64,000 nucleotides of DNA, taken from Diplolepis rosae. Taxonomy: Eukaryota; Arthropoda; Insecta; Hymenoptera; Diplolepididae. The stretch is from NCBI GenBank assembly GCA_030998225.1, contig JAPYXD010000716.1, forward strand, positions 1 to 64,000, read 5' to 3'. The translations under genes and the position numbers were made by a program. The notes under the pieces were generated by a model. It was not told the DNA's origin, did no database searches, and worked only from the letters and a program-made list of their open reading frames with translations. Positions 1 to 9,399 of the stretch are shown one piece after another; position 1 is the stretch's first letter, and every line of letters begins with the position of its first letter.

Positions 1-212
1 TTGAACCCTGTGGAGATAGATATCAGATATATGTGGCTCAGGATAGTCGCTGAAGCCGTGGTACCTACTTGACCCACTTTTGCGACTGGCCTATTGTAAT
101 TACACATTCGAATCAAAAAATTATGCTGCACAAACAAGTACTAAATAAGCACTAAATTGTAAAGTAGTTCCTGTGTTGCTATAGCAATGTTTTAATTCTT
201 GCTTCAGGGTTC

Positions 213-345
213 TAACGTTTTTTGTAAAATAAAAGGTTTTCCTTCGTAAATTGTTGTAACTGTCTATTGTGTTGATTGTGTTCTGTTGATACAATAGAAC
301 GTTACAAAATTTAACAGAAAAAATACCTTGAATTTCACGAATAAA
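213..345 (+). repeat. Left copy of a ~130-bp direct repeat
   Basis: This stretch aligns with 1464-1590 in the same orientation. Both contain GTAAAATA, then TTCGTAAA, then the shared block GTCTATTGTGTTGATTGTGT, then TAGAACGTTA and an A-rich end. Identity by eye is roughly three quarters to four fifths. The two copies bracket the hammerhead-like segment and the probable solo LTR, so they may be terminal repeats of one degenerate retroelement. That assignment is inference; the repeat itself is seen directly. Confidence 0.75.
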
Positions 346-349
346 GATG

Positions 350-462
350 TAATTAAGACACTAATATTTCTGACCTGTGATATTCCATTCCACTATGAGT
401 TTCCTGCTGGCAGCCGTGGCGGATTGGAAGTGACAGGTCAGGAATATAAGTGTTTTAATTAA
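350..462. repeat. Imperfect inverted repeat (~32-bp arms)
   Basis: The left arm (350-381) reads TAATTAAGACACTAATATTT then CTGACCTGT. The reverse complement of the right arm (430-462) reads TTAATTAAAACACTTATATT then CCTGACCTGTCAC. The arms differ at only a few positions and enclose a loop of about 48 nt. The transcript would fold into a strong hairpin just upstream of the hammerhead-like motif at 503-540. No function is assigned. Confidence 0.7.
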
Positions 463-502
463 ATTTTTTGTTTTTTGTTTTCTCTTTTCTTTTTTTTTGT
501 AG

Positions 503-540
503 GTTTGAAGTGGGTGCTGGAAGAGTGCCAAAGCTTTGGC
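503..540 (+). ncRNA. Decayed hammerhead-ribozyme-like hairpin (copy A)
   Basis: The motif TTTGAAG precedes a hairpin (GGTGCT, loop GGAAG, AGTGCC) followed by AAAGC. The better-preserved copy at 42573-42611 has TTGAAGA, a perfect 6-bp stem and GAAAC-GTC, which resembles the hammerhead core CUGANGA-stem II-GAAA. Here the GAAA box has decayed and activity is not expected. Hammerhead motifs are known from Penelope-like retroelements. The identification is inference from the core pattern only. Confidence 0.35.
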
Positions 541-600
541 TTGTTATTCTTTATGTAGATAGTTATGGGTAATAAAGACATAAATAAATTTTAGAGAATT

Positions 601-1179
601 TGATGAGATATAAGAAAAAATGTGTAATTTGTATGAATAGTCATTTTATCTATAAATCACGTCTGTGAACGAAAGCAGATGAATGGTTGTCTTCTACGTA
701 CTGGGAAACCAACATAGGAAAGGATAGGCATGGTCCGAGTGTACAACACATGTTAAATGACCAACGGAAGGGTGTGTGTGGACCAAGTGTACAACACATG
801 CTGAGAGTGACCAACACTCACCATAAAGTCTTGAATCCTAGGTGAGAGAGTAAAAGGAAAATGCAGTTTTGATTGGTTTAAACTTAGAATCTTTCCTTGT
901 TAAGGGAGGGGATAAATTTGTCTTGTCAGCCTCCGATCAGAGGATCAGCAGATACAACTGAGACCTTTGGCACGGTGGCCGACCGTTAACGCGGTATAAG
1001 TACGGACTCTGTATTAGACCTCGGATCTTAATTTTGTATGTTAGAAATTAATTGCTTTAATACCGTGAATCGTCACTCATTATACTAATATTAAGAGTTT
1101 CCTTGTTAACTATTTCCATAATATGTACAATTTACCGTTATTGTAGATTTTTAATAAACCATATTTGAACTTCAACACA
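601..1179 (+). mobile_element. Probable solo LTR (~579 bp)
   Basis: The segment starts TGATGAG and ends CAACACA, giving the usual TG...CA ends. It is flanked by GAATT (596-600) and GAATC (1180-1184), a 5-bp target duplication with one mismatch. It interrupts an element whose other copy at 42.5 kb is uninterrupted, so the insertion is supported by an empty site. Inside are a near-duplicated block (GTGTACAACACATG at about 739 and 791, each followed by GACCAAC), a TATAAGTA at about 996, and AATAAA near 1153 that would suit polyadenylation. No internal retrotransposon genes are present, hence solo. The exact edges are uncertain. Confidence 0.5.
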
Positions 1180-1463
1180 GAATCTTTACTTGAAACTTTA
1201 GATTCAAACAAGAAGGAAGATGCTTTTGAAGGTTGCCTTCTTTTTTCTTGCCTCCTTTTTTGTTGGTTTCTCATAGTTGTTTATTTAAGAAATTTCTTGC
1301 TCCAAATTTGGTCTTTTTTTTTGTATTTTGAGGATTCCAACAGTTTCCAATTCTTGAATTATACTTTTGTTTGGACGTTGAGATAAATTTGTGTTTGTAG
1401 TGATACGAGTTCGAATTTAGTTTGGAGATGAAAGTCCGACTAGCATAATTCGTTGATATTCGT

Positions 1464-1590
1464 TAACATTTTTGTAAAATAGGTATTTTCTTCGTAAAAT
1501 TTTGTTACGGTCTATTGTGTTGATTGTGTTGTGTCACACTAGAACGTTAAAAAATTTTACGGAGAAAAAACTTTCAATTTTACAAAAATG
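1464..1590 (+). repeat. Right copy of the ~130-bp direct repeat
   Basis: Partner of 213-345 in the same orientation, sharing GTCTATTGTGTTGATTGTGT and flanking AT-rich blocks. It lies just downstream of the second half of degenerate retroelement copy A, which suggests that the pair delimits that element. Confidence 0.7.
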
Positions 1591-2770
1591 TGAATGAATC
1601 TCAAAGAATTATTTCGAAATTTTTGTTTTTATTATGCGCACAGAATTTGTCGCTTGTATATAAATGCAGTTACCACAGTTGGGTAATGAATCCGACAAAT
1701 TGCCGATCAAAACAAAGTGAAGGAGCTGACTCTGAGTTAATTGGACTGTAATTTGCAGCTAAGATACGCGAGTGACGACTGTGAACTGAGAGGAAGTTTT
1801 GCGGGTTGGGCAAACATTCCTCGAAGTTATCCACGAGAATATTTAGACCCCTGCGAATGGTTGGGTGATAAATATGTAAGCCAGTAACGCTTTCGTGTTA
1901 CGTGTCCAAGATAACGTATCGTTCCCATTACACGAACCGGGTGTTAGCTACACAACAGCTAATCTTACATCCGGAGAAAGTCCGATGGTTCACAGCGGCA
2001 TTGATTTTATGACTTCTTTGCCTTGAGAGGACAAGCTTGTCTGCCTGGTTAAAAAAGTAATATCACCGATTTATGACCTCAGACGAAGTAACTCTTAACA
2101 AACGTCAACTCTAGTCACCCGGATATTGACCCCGAGAGAGACTTGAAGCAAAAAATTTTCAAAAATCTGAAATCTCCAATAGCGTGAAATATTTTCATGA
2201 ATATTTTTCATTCCAATTTGGAACTGATATGGAAGTTAATTAATTTCTGCACTCGCATCCATTTTGGGGATCAAATTGTGATATTGCAAAAGCTAATTAA
2301 TTATCAGACACCACTGGATTTGCTAGTAAACATGATTCAAGAGGAAAGGAAAATATCCAACGTGTATTATAAAAGCAGACCCTAGTAATCGATAGGGATA
2401 CCAACTGGAAGGGGATTACAAAGTGAAAACGACTCCGAGGTATTGGGCACTCGGCCAGGAGGCGTTGATATCATCCGTTATATGCTTCCGCGTATGTTGT
2501 CTTTGCAGCTTTATCCAGAGAGATTCTCTATTCTGCGTAGAGAAACTAGGATTAGCAGTGTCACTTGGCTTTTTGAAAAGTACAAATAAAATCGAGATCT
2601 ATCAACAAAAGCCGTAATGGAACATTAAAAGCATCTCTTGCAAGTTCATCTTGGAAACTAGAAAAATGACAAAACGGAAGAAAATAATTTACTCATTTTT
2701 CACTAATTTATAGAAAAGGAGAAAATAAGAGTTAAGGGCATGGACAAATGGGTCACGTGATCAAGAAAAG
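1591..2770. other. No supported gene; one TATA-like site
   Basis: Short open frames here (at 2197 and 2423) have no recognisable domain and no splice or codon-bias support. TATATAAA at 1657-1664 followed by GCAGT resembles an insect core promoter or an LTR promoter, but nothing downstream supports a gene. The stretch 1700-2130 is somewhat richer in GC than its surroundings and may be decayed retroelement sequence. Confidence 0.3.
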
Positions 2771-2774
2771 AATT

Positions 2775-3215
2775 TTTTTACACTATGCGTTAAGTAGATC
2801 TTTACGCATCGTTTGTTGTGTGTAAAGTTGATTTTCACGCATAATGTGTGTAATGTAAAAATTTTGAAATATTTGACAATATTAAAAAAAATAACGTTCG
2901 CCACACGTGCGTAAACTTTACGCTTTAGTGACGAAAACTACTATTTCTTTACAGTATGCGTAAAATACGTCTTTACGCATAGTTTCCAGTGTGAAGTTGA
3001 TTTTTACGCATAGTGTGTGTCAGGAAATCTCAGCCATCGCCATAATAGGAGATTTTCTCTAAAAAATATTTTCAAAAATAATTATTTATAAAAATGTTTC
3101 AACAAGTTTTTTGAATAATGATTTTTTACTGGAAATGCAAATTGATACTTAGGGGCGTAAAGTTTACGCTCGTGTGACAAAAGTTATTTTTCTTCATAGA
3201 ATGCGTAAAAATTTT
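2775..3215. repeat. Degenerate repeat cluster built on GCGTAAA/TTTACGC
   Basis: Two blocks near 2778-2862 and 2951-3022 share the order TTACA-TATGCGT, TCTTTACGCAT, GTGTGAAGTTGATTTT, ACGCATA and GTGTGTG. A second pair, at about 2910 and 3155, starts with the odd palindromes GCGTAAACTTTACGC and GCGTAAAGTTTACGC and continues in the same direction with GTGACGAAAACT and GTGACAAAAGT. These are old tandem duplications. No transposase ends are visible. Confidence 0.55.
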
Positions 3216-3535
3216 GAAATTTGGATTCACAATTTGCAATCAGCTAGCCAAAAAACCCTTAAGTACCAATTTGCATTGTAATCCAGTCTTTTTAAATTAT
3301 TTTTTGAATTATTTTGGGGTCACTGAAACTTTTACATTTGATAACCTGAACTGGAACGTAGAATAATTTCTATGACTAGGATTGCCATGGAAGATATGTC
3401 CGTTTACGATAAGAAATGCCAAGCAATTCGTTCCAGCGGGTATCCTATCTTATCTAAGGTGGACTAATGATATCATACGCGATTCGAATGGCTTTTTCCT
3501 TGGACGCTGTGCACGCTTGGTTGACGAACGTAACC

Positions 3536-3690
3536 TCGTTTCCGTAAAATAATCGACGAAGGTCGGAAAGACTTCGAAGAAATTTGTGAACTGCGACTAC
3601 CAGACGTCGAAAACATCGCTGATCTCAATGCCGCTTGACTGCATCAACAACTATTAGAAGCAATTCGCATAACTCGTCAAAATTTAGTTT
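3536..3690 (+). pseudogene. Possible decayed coding fragment, family unknown
   Basis: One frame starting at 3540 reads about 32 codons (FRKIIDEGRKDFEEICELRL, then PDVENIADLNAA), meets a TGA, and continues about 17 codons (LHQQLLEAIRITRQNLV) to a TAA. The composition, rich in acidic and basic residues with few rare codons, looks like former protein-coding sequence. The preceding 100 bases read GFFLGRCARLVDERNLVSVK in another frame. I do not recognise a family, and chance remains possible. Confidence 0.25.
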
Positions 3691-3859
3691 AAGATTCGAA
3701 CACATCATGAAGCATCGTAAAATAATCCGAACTTTACTATGGTTATTGAGAAGTGAGATAAAAGTTTTCCTCGTAGTTCTCTGAATTTAGAAATCACTTA
3801 TATCTAGCTAATTTTTCGAATTCAATCGAATTCGCTCAATCCATGCGAATCAGAACTAT

Positions 3860-3956
3860 TTCAAATCATTCCGAACCATTTTTTGATTGATTTTCAAGCG
3901 ATTTGCATCAAACGAGATTCAAAATGTTTTTCGGATTGGTTCGGAATGGTTTGGAA
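3860..3956. repeat. Short inverted repeat (19-bp arms)
   Basis: The left arm TTCAAATCATTCCGAACCA (3860-3878) pairs with TGGTTCGGAATGGTTTGGA (3938-3956) at 17 of 19 positions. It sits in a stretch rich in CGAATC and GATT words. It is possibly a decayed foldback element, but no ends are identified. Confidence 0.45.
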
Positions 3957-4147
3957 ACTGATTTTAAAATGGCTTGGATTCGCTCTGATTGAAATCCTTT
4001 CCGAATCTTTCAACAGTGGTGTCATTGAAGCAATTTTAATTGAGTTTCGTGGATATCGTGACTTAAAAAAAAATGATAAAAATAGATAAAAATATTTTAA
4101 ACGATTTAGTGTACTTTTTAAAGCCATGGACCAACCGGATCACGTGA

Positions 4148-4360
4148 CTATATTCCTACCTTATCAGCATTTTCAATTTGTGTAACCCCATTTCTGTAAA
4201 AAATGAGATTTATGACAAAACATTTATGATTTATACATTTATGACCAGACAGACCTATAATAATGTATTTTATTTAAATCTACAAATTTTCAGTTACCTA
4301 TGTTAATTTTAATGGAAATGAGGTTACACAAACTGAAATGCCGGTAAAGTAGGAATCTAT
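4148..4360. repeat. Foldback repeat with ~48-bp arms
   Basis: The left arm contains TATTCCTACC, GCATTTTCA and TTTGTGTAACC then CCATTTCT (4148-4196). The right arm (4313-4360) is its imperfect reverse complement: AATGGAAATGAGGTTACACA, AACTGAAATGCC and GTAGGAAT. The spacer is about 115 bp. Its outer motif GGTAAAGTAGGAATC recurs in inverse orientation at about 4395-4427 and in related form at 4501 and 8167, so this belongs to a local repeat family. Confidence 0.6.
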
Positions 4361-4439
4361 TGACGTTACCAGGTTGTTTCATGGCCTTAAGGTTTATCGA
4401 TTCCTACATTACCGACATTTCTTTTATAAAATCATGTCC

Positions 4440-5515
4440 ATGACAAATTAAATTCATAATTATATCAAAATTTAAATATTTTTTATGAATATGAAAAGGT
4501 GTCGGTAAAGTAGAAAACGATAAATGATACATGGCCTCACGTCATGATGTATCGAAGAAAAATTTGTTTGAAAAAATTGCATCTGTGTCCAGTTGTATCT
4601 TCGGCGGAACCCCAAAGCGCAAATTCCGTCTCGTCTTTTCATTTCCCATTGGTAAGCGAAATCGTATGACGACCCGCAAATTTACTGAGAAATATATGGT
4701 AATGGAACCATTGGATTTGAAGCGAGTAGAAACGAGACTGTCAAAGTAACTTGCGTTTGACGATCGATGATAACGATCGTCAATGTATAGCGTCGACATT
4801 TTTCATAATCAAGAAAAATAACTTTTCCGAATATTTGTAAGAATTCAATAGAACTGAAAGAGTCGCTTGAGAATTGAAATAGAAATAGATTGAAAACTTG
4901 ATTTGGATCAATTTGAATTGAAAATCTCGGATTGAGTCAGATTGATTCTCATCCGATTTGCATTGAGCGTAAATGAAAACCTTTTTTTGAATCAGCTCGA
5001 AGAGTCCCAAATTAAGTCCAAAACACATTTCGGATCGGCGTGGGACATAAAGGAATAACGACAAAAATTAACCGAACTAAAAATGTTACTAGAATGATCT
5101 TTTTCATTGTTGCACTAATATTTCTATAGATCATTAAAACGTTTAGAAGCCCCTAAAATCAACCGGACCAATGATAGTCTGTAGACTCTAATTAGTTCAG
5201 AAAAATTAACTATTTTAATGCTTTTTATCGTCACGTGACTTTAAAAAAGTTATTTATCTGATTTTCCGCAACTATATATCTAAAATAATCATTTTTTCTT
5301 GCTAAAATTTTGGGATGTGATGAAGAACATTTGATAATAGGTACCGATACTTTTTTTTGGTTTGGGTAATAAAAAAAATTAATTTTCTGAACTCGGTCCA
5401 TATCGGAGAGACATTTTTGTTATTAACGAATCCAAACAAAAGTCACAGGATCCGCTATATCGTGCTCTTCATAATATTTAGAAACTTCCACAAGAAAATC
5501 ATTTTCAGTTTAAAT
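4440..5515. other. No supported gene
   Basis: The stretch is AT-rich. Overlapping open frames on both strands at 4531-4799 and 4780-5064 have no recognisable motif and compete with each other, which points to chance. It contains one copy of the dispersed GTCGGTAAAGTAG...CATGGCCT motif at 4500-4535. Confidence 0.5.
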
Positions 5516-5519
5516 TTCG

Positions 5520-7482
5520 AGTATAGAATGATGTCTGTAATCTAGTAATGAATTTCGCACTGTAAACTAGTATCGAATTAAAATTGGAATGATACCTGCA
5601 ATCCAGTACTGAATTTCGCACTGTGAACCATTATCGAATCAAGACTGGAATGATTTCTGCGATCAAGTACTGAATTTTGGACTGTGAACCAATATCGAAC
5701 CGAAACTTTAAGTCAGTATTGAATCAAGACTGGAATAATTTCTGCGATCCAGTACTGAATTTCGCACTGTGAACCAGTATCTAATCAAGACTCGAATGAT
5801 GTCTGTAATCTAGTACTGAATTTCGCACTGTGAACTAGTATCTAATCAAGACTCGAATGATGTTTGCAATCCAGTACTGGATTTCGCATTTTAAGTCAGT
5901 ATTGAATAAAGACTGGAATGATTCTTGCAATCCAGTACTGGATTTCGCACTTTAAATCAGTATCGAATCAGAACTGGAATGATGTCTGCAATCCAGTACT
6001 GAATTTCGCACTGTAAACCATTATCGAATCAAGACTGGAATGATTTCTGCGATCAAGTACTGAATTTTGGACTGTGAACCAATATCGAACCGAAACTTTA
6101 AGACAGTATTGAATCAAGACTGGAATAATTTCTGCGATCCAGTACTGAATTTTGCACTGTGAACCAATATCGAACCGAAACTTTAAGTCAGTATTGAATC
6201 AAGACTGGAATAATTTTTGCGATCCAGTACTGAATTTCGCACTGTGAACCAGTATCTAATCAAGACTCGAATGATGTCTGTAATCCAGTACTGAATTTCG
6301 CACTATGAACTAGTATCTAATCAAGACTCGAATGATGTCTGTAATCCAGTACTGAATTTCGCACTATGAACTAGTATCTAATCAAGACTCGAATGATGTT
6401 TGCAATCCAGTACTGGATTTCGCATTTTAAGTCAGTATCGAATCAGAACTGGAATGATGTCTGCAATCCAGTGCTGGATTTTGCACTTTAAATCAGTATC
6501 GAATCAGAACTGGAATGATTCTTGCAATCCAGTACTGGATTTCGCATTTTAAGTCAGTATCGAATCAGAACTGGAATGATGTCTGCAATCCAGTGCTGGA
6601 TTTTGCACTGTGAACCAGTATCGAATGAAGACTGGAATAATTTCTGCTATGCAGTACTGAATTTCGGACTGTGCACCAGTATCTAACCGAAACTGGAATG
6701 ATGTCTGAAATCCAGGAACGGATTTCGCACTTTCAATCAGTATTGAATAAAGACTGGAAAGACGTCTCCAATCCAGTACTGGATTTAGCACATTAAATCA
6801 TTATTGAATCAAGACTGGAATGATGTCTGCAATCCAGTACTGAATTTTGCACTGTGAACCAATATCGAACCGAAACTTTAAGTCAGTATTGAATCAAGAC
6901 TGGAATAATTTCTGCGATCCAGTACTGAATTTCGCACTGTGAACCAGTATCTAATCAAGACTCGAATGATGTCTGTAATCCAGTACTGAATTTCGCACTG
7001 TGAACTAGTATCTAATCAAGACTCGAATGATGTTTGCAATCCAGTACTGGATTTCGCATTTTAAGTCAGTATTGAATAAAGACTGGAATGATTCTTGCAA
7101 TCCAGTACTGGATTTCGCACTTTAAATCAGTATCGAATCAGAACTGGAATGATTCTTGCAATCCAGTACTGGATTTCGCACTTTAAATCAGTATCGAATC
7201 AGAACTGGAATGATGTCTGCAATCCAGTGCTGGATTTTGCACTGTGAACCAGTATCGAATGAAGACTGGAATAATTTCTGCTATGCAGTACTGAATTTCG
7301 GACTGTGCACCAGTATCTAACCGAAACTGGAATGATGTCTGAAATCCAGGAACGGATTTCGCACTTTCAATCAGTATTGAATAAAGACTGGAAAGACGTC
7401 TCCAATCCAGTACTGGATTTAGCACATTAAATCATTATTGAATCAAGACTGGAATGATGTCTGCAATCCAGTACTGAATTAA
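5520..7482. repeat. 61-bp satellite array with higher-order repeats
   Basis: About thirty tandem units are present. A representative unit begins CCAGTACTGG (itself a 10-bp perfect palindrome), continues ATTTCGCAC, then TTTAAATCAGTATCGAATCA, then GAACTGGAATGATGTCTGCAAT, for 61 bp in total. Some units are shortened, with ...AACCGAAACTTTAAG joined directly to TCAGTATTG. Variant blocks recur as larger units: 6549-6791 and 7183-7425 are nearly identical and 634 bp apart, and the variant at about 5628 recurs at about 6017. The 80-codon open frames within it are by-products of the repeat. The array ends sharply at CCAGTACTGAATTAATAAAT. Confidence 0.93.
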
Positions 7483-7799
7483 TAAATAAAAAGATGAATA
7501 ATTCTAATGAAATTCTAATTCCAATTATTAAATTTTTTCAAAGTTACTTCATCTAAATTAATGAAGAAATGAATGTAATGAAATGTACGCACATGAAAAT
7601 TCTATTTTTTATACTAGTATAGTAAGGGGGGTGAAATATAGAATAAGAAAAAACTTGATAATTGTTACACATTAAAATCTTTACAACTGTTTTAACATTT
7701 AATTTTTAAATGTTCTGATGTCGGTATGATGACGGATGATACATCATAATCAACAATGGAACGATACTGACTGGTATCCGAACTATGTCGCACTGATTC

Positions 7800-8075
7800 A
7801 AATTCAGTACTGGATCAGTGTCGACTTCCAATTTCGGAACTCTGTTGACCTCCAGTGTCGGAACGATGTCGACTTCCAGTATCGGAGCTCTGTCGACCTC
7901 CAGTGTCGGAGCTCTGTCGACCTCCAGTGTCGGAACGGTGTCATCTTCCAGTGTCAGAATGATAGCGATTCCAATGTCGGAGCTATGTCGACCTCCAATG
8001 TTGGAACGATTTCGACTTCTAGTGTCGGAACGATGTTGACTTCCGGTGTCGGAATGATTTTCATTTTCAGCGTCG
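7800..8075 (+). repeat. 24-bp minisatellite, two open frames
   Basis: About eleven units with consensus GTCGACCTCCAGTGTCGGAG followed by CTCT or AACGAT-type endings, 24 bp long. Because 24 is a multiple of three, two frames stay open across it: one (7736-8149, 137 codons) gives an eight-residue VDLQCR-type repeat, the other an STSSVGAL-type repeat. No homologous domain, signal peptide or gene context is seen, so I treat the frames as repeat artefacts. The left edge (TTCAGTACTGGATCAGTG) resembles the 61-bp satellite core, hinting at a common origin. Confidence 0.8.
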
Positions 8076-9399
8076 CATCGGTCTTAGATTTCTTCGATTT
8101 CGAGACCCCACTTGGGGAGTTTCAACTCGATATCTCAATTAAGATGTAAATGCGGGTGTAAAAAAGTGTCGGTAAGGTAGGGATCCGATAGATCATACAT
8201 GGCCTTAAGAATGAAGCTATCAAACCCGAGATTTTCTAAGGGGATTCCAACTTGCACAACACTCTTCGGAGCAAATCTTATCTTTGCAGTCAACCCTTGA
8301 AAGGATTCGGGGATCTAATTTACAACTTCTATTTACTTCAAAGGTACAGACAACTACTTCCTATTCCTCACACTGATTTACCTCTGCAATCTATTCTAAT
8401 TTTATTTTAAATAAATATAGCCCAGTCATGTTTTAATTGAATGATTTTTATTGACTTTTATTCGTCATCGCTAAGCGAAGATCTTCGGATTCTGACTTAA
8501 AACGTAGCAATGGTATAGCCGAGTATTCAAAAGCTAGTAATGTGTTTATTATATTTCTCGATTATCGCCTGAATAACAATAGGTAAAACTAAACAGACTT
8601 GTTGCAAAGTCTATTTCCAATTTCGACACGAGCAGCTGTGAAGTTTACGACTGAATTCTAATTTTGTAACAAATTTCAAGCCCGTAGTGATTTAAAAGTT
8701 TTGGAGTTTTGTGAGCCGCATCAATCGAGGATATCGCATCATCTCCATCTGGCCATAAAATCTGCTACTGTGTGGCTCGTTAGCTACGCTCGTTAAGTCC
8801 TGTCCTCCTATGTTACAAGTATATAGTGATGCAAACGAGACAAAATCATGTACCAATGCGTGTACCATGCTACCCCTAATTATTTCGGCGTGGACAGGAT
8901 AAGGGACGCATTTTAAATATTTCTAACAATGTTCTTGGATAGTAGAAAAAACATATAACAAGATAATGCCCGTTGGCATTTCGTAAAGAGGGTAACTTTA
9001 GTATTCGAAATATAAATGAAACACTGTTTCTCTTGAAGATGGGCAGCTCCACTTTAGCGATCGATTGTGGAAATAATTTTGACAAATTGAGCACAAGGAA
9101 TCCATTTGCATAAAGCCTATCCACCCGAGTTCGAACAACACCACCTGCTACTCCATTATAATAATTATTATATCCCTTAAAGTTTGTCTTCGAGGAGTTT
9201 CCGAACATCGGTATGGATAATGTCGGGTAATAAATTGAGTAATTAATAATCCAAGCAATATAAGGTAATTGACCTAGTTATAAAAAGAAAAGAAAATTTT
9301 TCAATTAGTAAGTAATTCATCTTTCTAACGCAAATCTCAAGTCTGGTACTCCTTTAATGTAGTCCAACCATCATTCAATTTGCATAAAAATTTTCAAAT
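8076..9399. other. No supported gene
   Basis: A further copy of the dispersed motif GTGTCGGTAAGGTAGGGATC ... CATACATGGCCTTAAG lies at 8166-8212. A 110-codon open frame on the minus strand (9208-8876) has no domain I recognise and no supporting signal. The rest is unremarkable AT-rich sequence. Confidence 0.45.

Larger units (their letters stand above)
400..1440 (+). mobile_element. Degenerate retroelement copy A, hammerhead-like, interrupted
   Basis: Two blocks, about 400-600 and 1185-1440, align in order with a single continuous block on the minus strand at 42290-42690. Shared landmarks are the hairpin GTGCTGGAAGAG at 513-524, the TAATAAAGACA segment near 570, a pyrimidine-rich stretch with TTGCCTTC/TTGCCTGC and TCCTTTTTTG, and TTTTGTATTTTGA followed by GAATTATACTTTTG. 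The intervening 601-1179 is absent from the other copy and is annotated separately as an inserted LTR. No open reading frame survives. Direct repeats at 213 and 1464 may mark its ends. A Penelope-like pseudo-LTR or a retrozyme-like non-autonomous element are the two readings I consider; neither is proven. Confidence 0.55.

Noticed and set aside
1165..1386. 73-codon hydrophobic open frame as a membrane protein
   Set aside because: It crosses the LTR boundary and the pyrimidine-rich part of the degenerate element, and the homologous copy at 42.4 kb does not keep it.
4531..4799. Opposed 72- and 85-codon open frames
   Set aside because: They are mirror frames of one segment, with no recognisable protein on either strand.
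6549..7425. Two identical-looking 80-codon minus-strand open frames as a duplicated gene
   Set aside because: Both lie wholly within the 61-bp satellite, and their similarity is explained by a 634-bp higher-order duplication.
8876..9208. 110-codon minus-strand open frame next to the Penelope-like element
   Set aside because: It has no similarity to retroelement proteins that I can see and no other support.
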